DNA of 64,000 nucleotides from QKTW01 sp052161885 (lineage in GTDB: Bacteria > Bacteroidota > Bacteroidia > Chitinophagales > Chitinophagaceae): positions 4,836,001 through 4,900,000 of the forward strand of contig CP197396.1 of NCBI GenBank assembly GCA_052161885.1, in the 5' to 3' direction. The translations under genes were made by a program, and so were the position numbers. Positions 34,580 through 44,294 of this stretch are shown piece after piece. Under the pieces are notes generated by a model, which saw only the letters and a list, made by a program, of their open reading frames with translations, ran no database searches and had not been told where the DNA came from. Within the stretch, counting starts at the first letter, position 1; every line of letters begins with the position of its first letter.

Positions 34580-36004
34580 TTAAATGGTGGATAAATATTT
34601 CAGGGCATTGATTCCGGGCATGAAGAAATAAGCGCCGCCTCGTACAGATACAAATTCCGGCACATCTGTGTATCGCCTGCGCAAGCCTTCTTCCTGAACA
34701 GAAAAATTCCCGGTCATCTTTGTATCCTGCGGATGGCTGTGGTTGCCGGTGAGTGCATCACGCTCTGCATAAAGACCGTTAAATTTAGGGTTGTTGATCC
34801 ACGCATTCTGTACAAATTCAAACTGGCGGCCAATGTCTGCATTCATACAGATAAAATAAAGACCACGATCGTCATCGCATTTGGTGGCATTCAGACAATC
34901 GATCGGCTTCAGGGTTTCTGCCAATGGCGGACCATAAGAACGTCCCCTGCGCAGGATGCGGTGTTTGTTGGAAACTGAGATAGATGTTTTACGATCTGTG
35001 TCCAGTGCATCTTTGGGATTTGATCTGCGGATATGAGCTGCAAACGGGCATTTCAAACCATGCGGATCTGAGTTGCGGAAATCAAATTTGGTGCGGTCGC
35101 GAAGCAACGGGTTATCTTCATTGGGAGAGAGTACAAGCGGTGCGCCGCTCGGCCATCGTCCAACGATCTGCGACGCAAATTTTATCATTTCAGCTTCCGC
35201 CGTATTGCCGTTTTCATCACGTGTTATTTTGTCCATGTATTTCCAGAACTTAGACACGTCCTGTTTCAGCTGGCGGAAAACCATGTAGCTGCCGTTACGT
35301 CCCAGGTCATGCATGCCCGGCACAGAGGCTACCGGCAGCAACTGCTGGGCCAGTGCTGTAGCTGCTACCTGTGGTGAAGGTGTGTATTGATCGTATTCAT
35401 TTTTATATCCGAGAATAAACTCGCCCGCGGATACCACATTTTCAGGGTCGTCGCTGCGGCTCAGTCCTTTGATGGTAGGTTGCGAAACGCCGTCGTGAAA
35501 GCCGAAATGCTCTTTCCGCTCCACGAGTACAGTAGTGCCGAGTTTTATTATTTCACGAAGGCCGGCACCGGCAAATTGTGATCGGTATTTTTCAGTAAAG
35601 CGTTCCAGTGTTGCGGTATCGGCTGCATAGATCATCAATACCATATGCACTGCTTCATTGTTCTTTCCGCCCCATTCCCATGTGGCGGGATCGCTGGTGC
35701 CGTAATCGCCGAGGAACTGTTGTTTGTGGCGGGTTATCATGCCATCTTCCAGCTCCATGGGAAAGGTGTCGAGCACTTCTTTGCCGAGCCCCAGTTTCTG
35801 AAGCCCTGCAAATGTAACGGCAATGTGTATTGCAGCATCCTTGGGTTTCCGGCTGCCGGGTGTTATATCTGTTGTAAGTCTTGCCAGCCAGTGTTTGGCG
35901 TTGGTGGCATCCTGTACCGACAGCACAAGAAAATCTGCTGCCGGAAGCTCCGAATACCCGCGGATAAGCAAGCCTTGTATATCGTTTGTTTCGAGTTGTT
36001 CCAT
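34580..36004 (-). CDS. DyP-type peroxidase
   Basis: 474 residues. The DyP signature 'HFGFHDGVSQPTIKG' carries the distal Asp of the GxxDG motif, and a proximal-His region follows with 'NKHRILRRGRSYGPPL' and 'GLYFICMNADIGRQFEFVQ'. DyPs use H2O2 to oxidise bulky organic substrates and can act on lipids or dyes. It is longer than typical type A DyPs, as in the C/D class. The stop lies 9 nt before the catalase-related gene and the start 18 nt after the preceding gene's stop. No leader was seen. Confidence 0.94.
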   Translation of the reverse strand: MEQLETNDIQGLLIRGYSELPAADFLVLSVQDATNAKHWLARLTTDITPGSRKPKDAAIHIAVTFAGLQKLGLGKEVLDTFPMELEDGMITRHKQQFLGDYGTSDPATWEWGGKNNEAVHMVLMIYAADTATLERFTEKYRSQFAGAGLREIIKLGTTVLVERKEHFGFHDGVSQPTIKGLSRSDDPENVVSAGEFILGYKNEYDQYTPSPQVAATALAQQLLPVASVPGMHDLGRNGSYMVFRQLKQDVSKFWKYMDKITRDENGNTAEAEMIKFASQIVGRWPSGAPLVLSPNEDNPLLRDRTKFDFRNSDPHGLKCPFAAHIRRSNPKDALDTDRKTSISVSNKHRILRRGRSYGPPLAETLKPIDCLNATKCDDDRGLYFICMNADIGRQFEFVQNAWINNPKFNGLYAERDALTGNHSHPQDTKMTGNFSVQEEGLRRRYTDVPEFVSVRGGAYFFMPGINALKYLSTI

Positions 36005-36022
36005 GATTGTATGTTGTATAGG

Positions 36023-37300
36023 TCAGAGTGTTTCAAGCCATTTACGTGCTTCGGCTTCGTTCATCCGGCCATAGAGGCCAGCCCTGATCTTGCCGTTGTT
36101 AAAAATATTTCTTACAGATACTTCTTTATTGGCACTGTACCATACATTGGTGATGATCTGTTTGCTGCGCGCCCATTCCATAAACCCTTCGGCGTCTTTG
36201 GCACCGCCAAAGATCATGAACCTTGTTTTAGGGTAACCTTCTGTGTGGCAGAACATAAGTGTAAGCTGTTTGGCCGCAATGTGTATAAAGTCGCGGAGAT
36301 AATTTTCAGAATTGCCATCGTAATTGCTCAGGAACAGCATTTGCTTTCCGTTGTTGATGATGAGCCAGCGTGCAAAATGCACGGTAGGTATGCCCGAAAG
36401 TTTTCCTTTACTGAAAAGATACGGTGCCAGGAAATCAGTCATGCGCAGCAGGAACATCATGGTTGCCAGCCGGAAAGCTCCTGGTTTTACATTGCCTAAA
36501 GCTGAAAACTGTGCCTGTACGATCTGTGTCTCGCGGTCTACCAGTGCACGGATATGGTCTTTGGTCAAAGGATTGGCCGTTTGCTTTTCCCGTATTTCAA
36601 CAGACAGCATAATAAGCATCCAGATGATCACAAAAGGGATGATCAGCGGTAATAAAATGATGAACAGGAGTATGACAACCGTGAGCTTACTGTAAAAGGT
36701 AAAGTTCCATGCAGCTGCAGGCCCAGCATCGGGTTGTTTTGCCCATGCAAATTCAGGATTGCTGAACACATGGTCAATGATCTTTTGCCGTATTTCGGTA
36801 GCCGGTAGTTTCTTCAGAGCAGCAGCATTGTTGTCTGCAAAGGCTTCTATCAGGTTGCGCAGCTGATTTTCATTGTGCACCTGCTGTACCGACCGGTAAC
36901 CAATGCCTTTGTAAAATGTTTCGGCAGGTTTGTTATGCGTCAGGAAATAATTGTAGAGTGTAGTAGCTGAAAATGCTCCTTTGGGAAAATTATCGGTCAT
37001 GGAAAATATCTGCCACAATCCCGGCCCCGCAACGGATATCATTTCATGGAGATGGTTTTCTGTCGGGTTGTCGTAATTGGTAGTAAAAGCGAGCCTGTCG
37101 GGCAGGGGATTTCCATATGCGTCATTGCCGGCATCCAGTATAAGGAGACGGGCAAAGTGGATGCTGGTGATTTTTTTAAACGGGATAATGCTGTTTGTCT
37201 CTACATCATTGTCTACAATCTGCTGCAGCAATGCAACCAGCTGCGCTTTCATGCCGCTGGTGATATTGGCGATGATGGAAAAAGCTCCGTGTTGGGTCAT
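36023..37300 (-). CDS. Membrane protein with an internally duplicated domain, function unknown
   Basis: 425 residues from ATG 37300. Two related segments occur: residues 46-100 ('SIHFARLLIL..LAFTTNYDNPTENHLHEM') and 306-350 ('TVHFARWLII..MLFLSNYDGNSENYLRDF'). A hydrophobic stretch at 206-233 ('VVILLFIILLPLIIPFVIIW') separates them. The shared HFAR..TNYDNP(x)EN..H pattern suggests an ancient duplication, perhaps a ferredoxin-like alpha/beta fold as in DyP peroxidases; this is speculative. It is between the GMC oxidase and DyP genes with 16- and 18-nt gaps, so it probably belongs to the same pathway. Confidence 0.82.
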   Translation of the reverse strand: MTQHGAFSIIANITSGMKAQLVALLQQIVDNDVETNSIIPFKKITSIHFARLLILDAGNDAYGNPLPDRLAFTTNYDNPTENHLHEMISVAGPGLWQIFSMTDNFPKGAFSATTLYNYFLTHNKPAETFYKGIGYRSVQQVHNENQLRNLIEAFADNNAAALKKLPATEIRQKIIDHVFSNPEFAWAKQPDAGPAAAWNFTFYSKLTVVILLFIILLPLIIPFVIIWMLIMLSVEIREKQTANPLTKDHIRALVDRETQIVQAQFSALGNVKPGAFRLATMMFLLRMTDFLAPYLFSKGKLSGIPTVHFARWLIINNGKQMLFLSNYDGNSENYLRDFIHIAAKQLTLMFCHTEGYPKTRFMIFGGAKDAEGFMEWARSKQIITNVWYSANKEVSVRNIFNNGKIRAGLYGRMNEAEARKWLETL

Positions 37301-37316
37301 AATGATGTGGTGTGGT

Positions 37317-39668
37317 TTAGAAATGCGGTTTGATGTAGATATCGAAAAGCGAACCGGAGAAATACTTTCCAAACGCTGTCATCACTTTCATTTCTTCCAG
37401 CTTGGATGATGCATTCAGCACTTTCATAGTGGTCAGTTGTTTGGCGAAGTCGGAAGTTTCAATAACCAGTATTCCTTTACCCAATACCGGAGATGATTCA
37501 TCTGTGCCATCATGGACTGTGATGTACAGCGTGCAGGTATCTTTCCACATATCAAGTCCTTTATCGTCGCGGATAAGCTTGTAGCCGTAGAAGTAATAAT
37601 CTTTTCCTTCTTCGGAATGAAGGTTCATCCGGTATTTCATCAGTTTTACCGGTACACCGTCATCATCGGCATTTACAAACAGGTTAAAGATACCGTTTGA
37701 AATCGTCATGGGTTTTGAGGAAAGAGCCGGAGCCTTTACGATACCGGCCAGCATAGCCTGGTGCTGATCGTCTTTCAGCATGGTCATCACATCATCTGAT
37801 GTTACTGTAAGTGTAAAGTCAAAAAGAGAGCCGCTTTCACGTCCGGCATCTTTTCCTTTCTGGAAATCTTCTTTTTCATTTACCGAGAAATAGCCTTTCA
37901 TGGTTTCGGTAAACTGTATGCCCGGTTTCTCTGTGATGCCGGTCGGTTCGAAATCTTTGTAGTCGTAATTGATGGCAAATCCATAATCCTGCGCCATAAT
38001 CTCACAGCAGCGTTCTGCCAGTGCAGAGATAGTGATCAGCGGATTTACACCCAGTGGTAGTGGTACTACTGCGCCATCGCATACATAGAGTCCTTCATGT
38101 ACCGCATCACTGTTATTGGAAGAGAATACCTGTCCTTTATGGTTTACTGCGCCTGTGGTTGCATCATCTCCCATTATACAGCCGCCCAGCGGATGCACGG
38201 TGATGAGATCGTAGTTCATTACTTTGGTCCAGGATGGGTTCACTACATATTCGCCGCCTATAGCTTCTGTGGCAGCACGCAGGTTTTTGTCCACTTTCTG
38301 GAAAATGGCTTCTTTACCTACACCGGGCCACAGGATTTCAAGACGGTTATTTTTCAGCTGCATTTTGCCGTTACCATCATCATGGGTCATTACAAGAAAC
38401 GCCTGTGTATTATTCATGGCACCGTGATAAGGGCCCTGCAGCAGGCTTTGTGCTTCACGGAGTTTGCGCTGCATTTTCCCGGTAAATGTTTCGTCTGCGG
38501 GCTCGCTGCCGAATATTTTTGCAATGCTGGCCATAGAGCCGGCGATAGTGCTGGCCAGCGGCCCCGGCACATTCCCGTCCTCTATTACCATTCCGTCTTC
38601 GAGTACGGGCTGTTCGCGCAGGTCTATTACAGAAGTGATACAAGGCCCCACCGGTGTTATTTCACCCGGTTTGTGATGCCCGAAGCCAACAGTGTTGACC
38701 TGTATGTCTCCGTTGTAGCTGAAAGCAAGCACATCGCCATTGCCGGTAAAACGGGTCCCCAGCTGATCGGATACGGGGAGGCCTCTTTCTTTTGAGCGCA
38801 GCATTATCTCCGTGCTGCCCAGGGAGCCTGCGCCTACTACTACGATGTCTGCGGTTACAAACAGATCAGGTGCGTCAAATTTTTCGCTTTCGGCAGTTTG
38901 TATCAGGTAGTGCACCGCCCATTTGCCGTCTGCTGCTTTGCTTATGTACTGTACGGCTACTTCGGTAAATATTTCTGCACCATGGTTTTTCGCGTCGGGC
39001 AGATAATTCATCAATGTTGTATTTTTTGCACCGTAGTTGCAGCCGGTCATGCAGTCGCCACAGAGCTCGCATTTGTGCTGGTCAACACCTGCATTGTTAC
39101 GGCGGTCTTCAAAGGTCACGTTGATGTCCAGGTAGCGGAAATCTTTACCCATGCCTTTTGCAGATATTTTCATCGCTTCCGATTTGGGTAGTTTCGGATA
39201 GCCGTTTTGTCCTTCGGGGTAGGCATTGGGCTGCAGCATATGTTTGGCCCTGTCTACATTTCTCCAGTAAGAATCCGGATCGTTACGTATGGCAGCGGGC
39301 CACCTGGGGTGCTCCAGTACACGCGGCTCAGGTACCAGTGAAACGTTGGCATTTACCAGCGAAGTGCCGCCGAGACCACAACCTACATAGGCACTCATGT
39401 CATTATTAAGATGGAAGTCGAACAGGCCAGTCTTTGGACCTATGCGGCCTGCAGGGGTATTGAACTGCATTTCTTTTGCAGCCTCCGCAGTAGTGCGTGG
39501 GTATTCGCCAGGGAGAAATTCCTTGCCGCGTTCCAGTACACACACTTTTTTTCCTGCCCTTGAAAGACGTGAAGCAGCAATACCTGCGCCATAGCCGGAG
39601 CCGATAACTATGACATCATACTGGTTCTTGATAGCTGCGGCCGGTGACGACAATCTTGAATAATTCAT
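37317..39668 (-). CDS. GMC-family oxidoreductase (cholesterol-oxidase-like), with C-terminal extension
   Basis: 783 residues. The FAD-binding start 'YDVIVIGSGYGAGIAASRL', the Cys cluster 'CELCGDCMTGCNYGAKNT' and the C-terminal 'VHPLGGCIMGDD..NHKGQV' and 'LGVNPLITISALAERC' resemble GMC oxidases of the cholesterol oxidase type. Residues after about 560 ('KGYFSVNEKEDFQKGKDAG..') form an extra domain found with such enzymes. It would oxidise an alcohol and probably pass electrons to O2 (H2O2). It heads the operon that ends with DyP and catalase-related genes, which fits coupled peroxide use. Confidence 0.92.
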   Translation of the reverse strand: MNYSRLSSPAAAIKNQYDVIVIGSGYGAGIAASRLSRAGKKVCVLERGKEFLPGEYPRTTAEAAKEMQFNTPAGRIGPKTGLFDFHLNNDMSAYVGCGLGGTSLVNANVSLVPEPRVLEHPRWPAAIRNDPDSYWRNVDRAKHMLQPNAYPEGQNGYPKLPKSEAMKISAKGMGKDFRYLDINVTFEDRRNNAGVDQHKCELCGDCMTGCNYGAKNTTLMNYLPDAKNHGAEIFTEVAVQYISKAADGKWAVHYLIQTAESEKFDAPDLFVTADIVVVGAGSLGSTEIMLRSKERGLPVSDQLGTRFTGNGDVLAFSYNGDIQVNTVGFGHHKPGEITPVGPCITSVIDLREQPVLEDGMVIEDGNVPGPLASTIAGSMASIAKIFGSEPADETFTGKMQRKLREAQSLLQGPYHGAMNNTQAFLVMTHDDGNGKMQLKNNRLEILWPGVGKEAIFQKVDKNLRAATEAIGGEYVVNPSWTKVMNYDLITVHPLGGCIMGDDATTGAVNHKGQVFSSNNSDAVHEGLYVCDGAVVPLPLGVNPLITISALAERCCEIMAQDYGFAINYDYKDFEPTGITEKPGIQFTETMKGYFSVNEKEDFQKGKDAGRESGSLFDFTLTVTSDDVMTMLKDDQHQAMLAGIVKAPALSSKPMTISNGIFNLFVNADDDGVPVKLMKYRMNLHSEEGKDYYFYGYKLIRDDKGLDMWKDTCTLYITVHDGTDESSPVLGKGILVIETSDFAKQLTTMKVLNASSKLEEMKVMTAFGKYFSGSLFDIYIKPHF

Positions 39669-39910
39669 TACTGGTGATTTTACAGGGTGATCAAATATTT
39701 TATGTATAGTGATATTTATTGTTTACTTATAGATTATAAAGATAATTTCCTGATTTTAAAATGTAAAGATTTTCTGAGGTGATTTTGGCGTAAGCACCCC
39801 GTTTTCTGTGAAAAATATATTCTGAAATCTTTAACAAAAAATACAGGGCTGTCCATGATTACCTTTTTCAGGTTGCAGGTATAAAGAGTTATAACCCAAA
39901 AATATTTTTT

Positions 39911-40810
39911 ATGCAAAAGCTAATGCAACAGGTAACCGCTGCAACTGTAATACTATTCCTGTTCCAGTCCTGTGGCCGGGGTGCAATGGAAAGTGCGCCA
40001 CTGGCTGAAGTAGGCAAAGAAGCGGTGGCTGCGGATAGTGTCGCCACACTGCCGGTAGCGGACATAAATAGTCCGCTGAGAAAGGTGATACGGACAGCAG
40101 ATATACGCTGCCGTGTGAAAGATGTATATGTTGCAACAGAGCAACTGGAGCGGGAGGTGACGGCAATGGGTGGGCAGGTAAGTGAAAGCAGCCTGGAAAA
40201 TGTACAGTCAGAGATGAAAGAGCTTCCTTATAAAGCAGATTCACTGAAACAGGTAAGAAGCTATACCACAGTTGCTTATATGACGCTTCGGGTTCCTTCA
40301 AAGCAGCTTGACAGCGTATTGCATACTATGCCGCAGCTGGCAGATTTCCTGGAAAGCAGGCATCTGAAGCTTGAAGATGTGACCTATGGTTATCAGGCCA
40401 ACGAATTGAAGAATCAAAGTGTGAACCGGGTGGATGCAGCTATGGGCAAAGCAAAGAAAACAGAAGAAGTGCTCTCCGCTGCAAATTATGAAAGCGGGCA
40501 ACGGGAAGCAGCAATTGACCGCAAAATGGAAAACCTTGAAACGCTGGACCAGGTTAACTATTCGACGCTTAAAGTTGCTTTGTTCCAGCCGCAGAAAGTA
40601 GAGGTGCTTGTAGTTTCCGATCCGCAGTCATATATGAAGGCCGGTATGGGCAACCGCCTGATGCTCGCGTTGCGTACCGGCAGAGAAATCCTGGAAGATA
40701 TTGTCGTTGGGCTTGTTACCATATGGCCGCTGTACATTATTGCGCTGCTGGGAATTGGAGGTTACCGGCTTATAAAAAGAAGATGGAGCCCCGTTCGTGT
40801 GTCGAAGTGA
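39911..40810 (+). CDS. DUF4349 lipoprotein
   Basis: 299 residues. Lipobox 'FLFQSCGRG' (Cys21). The DUF4349 core includes 'VIRTADIRCRVKDVYVATEQ', 'VAYMTLRVPSKQLDSVL' and 'KLEDVTYGYQANELKNQSVNR', a long coiled-coil-like region, then a C-terminal transmembrane helix 'LVTIWPLYIIALLGIGG' and a short basic tail. Function unknown; the family is thought to be anchored in the envelope. It is divergent from the GMC operon. Confidence 0.92.
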   Translation: MQKLMQQVTAATVILFLFQSCGRGAMESAPLAEVGKEAVAADSVATLPVADINSPLRKVIRTADIRCRVKDVYVATEQLEREVTAMGGQVSESSLENVQSEMKELPYKADSLKQVRSYTTVAYMTLRVPSKQLDSVLHTMPQLADFLESRHLKLEDVTYGYQANELKNQSVNRVDAAMGKAKKTEEVLSAANYESGQREAAIDRKMENLETLDQVNYSTLKVALFQPQKVEVLVVSDPQSYMKAGMGNRLMLALRTGREILEDIVVGLVTIWPLYIIALLGIGGYRLIKRRWSPVRVSK

Positions 40811-40812
40811 TG

Positions 40813-41004
40813 TCCGGAGTTTGGGATTTGAGTATTGAGATGTGAGTATTGAGATGTGAGTATTGTGATGTCGTATTTGGTATTTGGTATTTGGGGTACG
40901 GGTTATTTCTGTTTCACATCCGGGGTTTCACCGTTATCCACTGCCTTTTTCCGGTAACCGTTTGATACCTGGTACCTACTACTTGATGCGTTATGCGTCA
41001 TTCA
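40813..41004. repeat. Composite intergenic repeat, copy C
   Basis: Tandem GAGTATTGAGATGTGAGT words at 40829-40880, followed by GGTATTTGGTATTTGGG and CTACTACTTGATGCGTTATGCGTCATTCACTACC near 40976-41010. It repeats the word set of copies A and B in the same order as A. Noncoding. Confidence 0.5.
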
Positions 41005-43743
41005 CTACCTTACCAGCGTTACCTCACCTTTATGCTCTTCGTTCTGGCCGGTTGAACATTTACCTTTGAAATAATAAAAATACACGCCGGCATCGCAGGG
41101 TTTTCCATTGAAAGTACCATCCCAGCTGTCCTGCTGACTGAAGGAGACAAACACACGATCGCCCCAGCGGTTATAGATACTCAGCCAGTATTTTTCATCG
41201 TTGCCGTAGGTCACCACATGGAAATTGTCGTTCCTGCCATCTCCGTTTGGAGAAAAAGCATCGGGATAAGAGAACTTACAGCAGGGCTCAACGTTGGCAT
41301 ATTTTATCGTATCGGTATTCACGCAGCCGTGTTCATTGGTCACGACAGCAATAAAAGCTGATGGTTGGGTTACATGTGTATAAGCCAGCCCGTTCGGGTC
41401 ATGTAAGATGCTCGCAGATGGCAACCATGTAAGTGCAAGGCTGTCACCGCCGGTTGTGCTGGCCAGCAGGTATACTTTATCTCCGTAACACAATGTCTGT
41501 GGTGTATTGATTATCTGAACCAGTGCCTGCGGATAAACAGTCACCTTATTTCTTACGGAATCAGTGCATCCGTTCAGCGTTACCTGCAATCCCACATATT
41601 TATCACCGGATGACGGCCAGTGCACCGTATGTGGCCCTATACCGGCGGCTGAGCTGGCGTAGCCGCCGTCGTAATCCCAGGTGTATTGTGTGCCTGCAAG
41701 CGGGGCCACATTGTATACCAGCTGCAGGGAATCATATTGGCAGATGTTATGAAAAGCAAAGACGGCCTGCGGTGTAGGACGTACGTTTACCGTTGTTATT
41801 ACGGGTGCGCTGGCACAGAAGTTTTCTGTAACCGTAAGCGTGATCGTTTTTGTACCTGCGGTATCCCACTGCACTGCATACGGACCGGCCTCTGCACCTG
41901 AAAGGTATTGCGGGTTGTTCCAGCTCCAGTTAAAGACAGCAGCACTTCCTGCGGTGCCGTTAAAGCTGAAACTGGCAGTATCTGAAGTGCACAACGTAGC
42001 AGGCCCAGAAATGGATGCGGAAGGCTGTGTCGTTACATAAACCTGTACCGGTTTTTTAGCAGATTCACATACATCTTTTTGCTGGCTCACATACCATGTA
42101 AAGATGCCAGAGGTAGCGGTAGAAGGTACTGGCGGTGCAGAGAGTGCATTACCCAGGCTGTCATACCAGTGAATAATGCTGCTGCCGGTTGTGCCTGTGG
42201 CCTGCAGTATTGCCGGTACATCGCCTTTGCAATAATATACGGGGGAAGTGGCAGACGGGAGATGCGGGTACTGACCGCTGTCTGAAATAATAAGTGATTG
42301 CGTTGCTGCGCAGGGAGCGGTAAGCGAGTTTAATATAACAGTATAGTTGCCTGCGGCAATGCTGTCTGTAATGATGCCTGTGCTGTCGGTATAATTCTTT
42401 ACAGTAGTAGCTCCCTGTTTTAAAATCAACGTGCGTGGTATAAGCCCTCCTGTGAGAAACATCCGGATAAGTGCCTTGTGATCGCATTGTGTCGGGGCGA
42501 TAACGGTGGCTGTCATTTGCGGAGGGGTTACCACCTGGACCGTATAGGCAATGGTTTGCTGGGTAGAAAGCGGGCAGCCATTATCTCTGTAAGTGATGTA
42601 AAAATTATAATTTCCGGGAGTCAGAGCCGCTGTATTCCAGCTGAAATTGATGAGCGGCGTAGTGGTGTTATTACCCGACACTGTAAGGGTAGCTCCCGCC
42701 GGAACTCCCACGGGCGAAACATAAATGGTATCCCCATCGGGATCAGTGGGATTGATGGCAAAAGAAACCTGCGGTGTGCCCTGGCAAATGGTAATTACAT
42801 TGTTGCCGGTAGTAGTGCCGCCTACCGTAGACGATGAGGATACATTACCTAAAGGCGGATGATTGTTGCAGACATTAAACACGATAAAGGTCATTTCCCG
42901 CATGGAAGAACCTACAAGAACCCCGTTTTTATATTCATAAACAGTATTAACCACCAATGCATCCTGTCCCTGGTTAGGTACAAAACTCATTTGTCCGTTC
43001 AGGTTATTATATGAAAAATTTCCCGGGGCACAGGAGATAGGAAGTGTACCCGAATAACCGCTGTTATAAGCTACCGGAACGCCATTGGAAAGAGCCGGCA
43101 CAAGACTGAATGAAAGTGAATCATTATCCGGATCTACTGCGCCCTGGTTGTATTGCTGTTGCGTATTGATACAACCGAACGGGGTAGGTACTGATGTATA
43201 TTGCGGAGACGAATTGCTGGTCACCTGGTTATTCAGCATTGCTTCCAGGTACATTGTAGAAGGGCTTCCGGAAGGGTTTACAATATTGGTGATATTGGAA
43301 CTCCTGCCCGCAACCGAATTACTACCCAGTGCTCCTGAAAAAATAAACCGCCAGTCTGCCGACTGTCCCGTTAGTGTTACCGTTGCAGAATAGATAAACT
43401 GTTTGATGCCCGGTAATGTACCCCCGTTGCATGCGGTATTGTTTTTCTGGCTGGAGCAGGCCGGCGTCACGTCGATTGCGCTGTTGGCTTCGAGCGACAA
43501 TGATATTGAGTTGTAAGCTGTATTACCGTTGTATACGGCTATGGATGGAGTAGCAGTAAAAAGGCTGTTGAATGCGGTAGGGTTATTGGTGCCACAATCG
43601 CCGTACAGCGTCAGCGTTATTTTATAGCTGTTGCCGGAGAGATGTGTATACAAAAGATCTCCTCCGTATATATGATTTGCGCGCACATTACTGCCCCACA
43701 ATAAAAGGAATATAACTCCGCAAAGAGTAATGATTTTTTTCAT
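41005..43743 (-). CDS. PKD-repeat protein with gliding-motility-type (T9SS type B) C-terminal domain
   Basis: 912 residues from ATG 43743 (an in-frame TTG at 43764 is unlikely). Signal peptide 'MKKIITLCGVIFLLLWG'. The first part (to about 400) includes 'YGGDLLYTHLSGNSYKITL', a motif of a family in Bacteroidota surface proteins, followed by PKD/Ig-like repeats ('FNWSWNNPQYLSGAE', 'QYTWDYDGGYASSAAG'). The C-terminus 'CKFSYPDAFSPNGDGRNDNF..WDGTFNGKPCDAGVYFYYFKG' is the gliding-motility-associated type B sorting domain. It should be secreted by T9SS and attached to or released from the cell surface. Confidence 0.94.
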   Translation of the reverse strand: MKKIITLCGVIFLLLWGSNVRANHIYGGDLLYTHLSGNSYKITLTLYGDCGTNNPTAFNSLFTATPSIAVYNGNTAYNSISLSLEANSAIDVTPACSSQKNNTACNGGTLPGIKQFIYSATVTLTGQSADWRFIFSGALGSNSVAGRSSNITNIVNPSGSPSTMYLEAMLNNQVTSNSSPQYTSVPTPFGCINTQQQYNQGAVDPDNDSLSFSLVPALSNGVPVAYNSGYSGTLPISCAPGNFSYNNLNGQMSFVPNQGQDALVVNTVYEYKNGVLVGSSMREMTFIVFNVCNNHPPLGNVSSSSTVGGTTTGNNVITICQGTPQVSFAINPTDPDGDTIYVSPVGVPAGATLTVSGNNTTTPLINFSWNTAALTPGNYNFYITYRDNGCPLSTQQTIAYTVQVVTPPQMTATVIAPTQCDHKALIRMFLTGGLIPRTLILKQGATTVKNYTDSTGIITDSIAAGNYTVILNSLTAPCAATQSLIISDSGQYPHLPSATSPVYYCKGDVPAILQATGTTGSSIIHWYDSLGNALSAPPVPSTATSGIFTWYVSQQKDVCESAKKPVQVYVTTQPSASISGPATLCTSDTASFSFNGTAGSAAVFNWSWNNPQYLSGAEAGPYAVQWDTAGTKTITLTVTENFCASAPVITTVNVRPTPQAVFAFHNICQYDSLQLVYNVAPLAGTQYTWDYDGGYASSAAGIGPHTVHWPSSGDKYVGLQVTLNGCTDSVRNKVTVYPQALVQIINTPQTLCYGDKVYLLASTTGGDSLALTWLPSASILHDPNGLAYTHVTQPSAFIAVVTNEHGCVNTDTIKYANVEPCCKFSYPDAFSPNGDGRNDNFHVVTYGNDEKYWLSIYNRWGDRVFVSFSQQDSWDGTFNGKPCDAGVYFYYFKGKCSTGQNEEHKGEVTLVR

Positions 43744-43862
43744 TACGGTTTTTTGATAATGCAAATGTCTGCATTATACGAGGAAATATTGTCAGAAAAT
43801 GGTCTGCCCGTAATAAATTAAGATGAAATCGTTTTTTTATGCGGCAAATCTGCCATCTTCTC

Positions 43863-44255
43863 TCAACCCATAGAGTGAAACGCAATCCTGTTTCCTTCTG
43901 TGTCCTGTATTAAAGCCCAATATCCCAGGTTGGCATCCGGGGCAACAATTATCTTGCCTCTCAGTATTTTGCCGCCTGCGGGCTCTACTTTGTCCAGCAT
44001 CACCTGCAGGTCCGGGTCGCAGTTCAGGTATATAAGAGAACCGTCTGCCGATGGTTTATAGAACTCCGGGTCATATACAATAGCGCCGCCACGGCCGTCA
44101 TTCTGGAAGTCGTAGAGCAAAAATCCCATACGGGTATTACCCATCTGGCGTTCCGGCATTTCATAACCAAAGATGGCTTCGTAAAAGTTCTTAGCTCTGT
44201 CGAAATCGTTCACCGGAATTTCAAACCAGTTAATGGCGTGGGCAGGCACCTGCAT
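43863..44255 (-). CDS. VOC-superfamily (glyoxalase-like) protein
   Basis: 130 residues. 'INWFEIPVNDFDRAKNFYEA' starts the first beta-alpha-beta-beta-beta unit, and 'GGKILRGKIIVAPDANLGYW' with 'IQDTEGNRIAFHSMG' the second. Metal-ligand positions are partly present (Glu/His). Such proteins act as glyoxalases, dioxygenases or antibiotic-binding proteins; the exact role is not determinable. It is downstream of a truncated MutS-like gene on the same strand. Confidence 0.9.
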   Translation of the reverse strand: MQVPAHAINWFEIPVNDFDRAKNFYEAIFGYEMPERQMGNTRMGFLLYDFQNDGRGGAIVYDPEFYKPSADGSLIYLNCDPDLQVMLDKVEPAGGKILRGKIIVAPDANLGYWALIQDTEGNRIAFHSMG

Positions 44256-44294
44256 ATGCTTCGTTTTATACCGGAAAATACAAAAACTGTGCCT

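Noticed and set aside
35645..36499. 284-codon plus-strand frame across DyP and the duplicated protein
   Set aside because: Opposite strand to two recognised genes; very Cys/His-rich random composition.
38097..38795. 232-codon plus-strand frame in the GMC gene
   Set aside because: Shadow of the GMC oxidoreductase on the minus strand.
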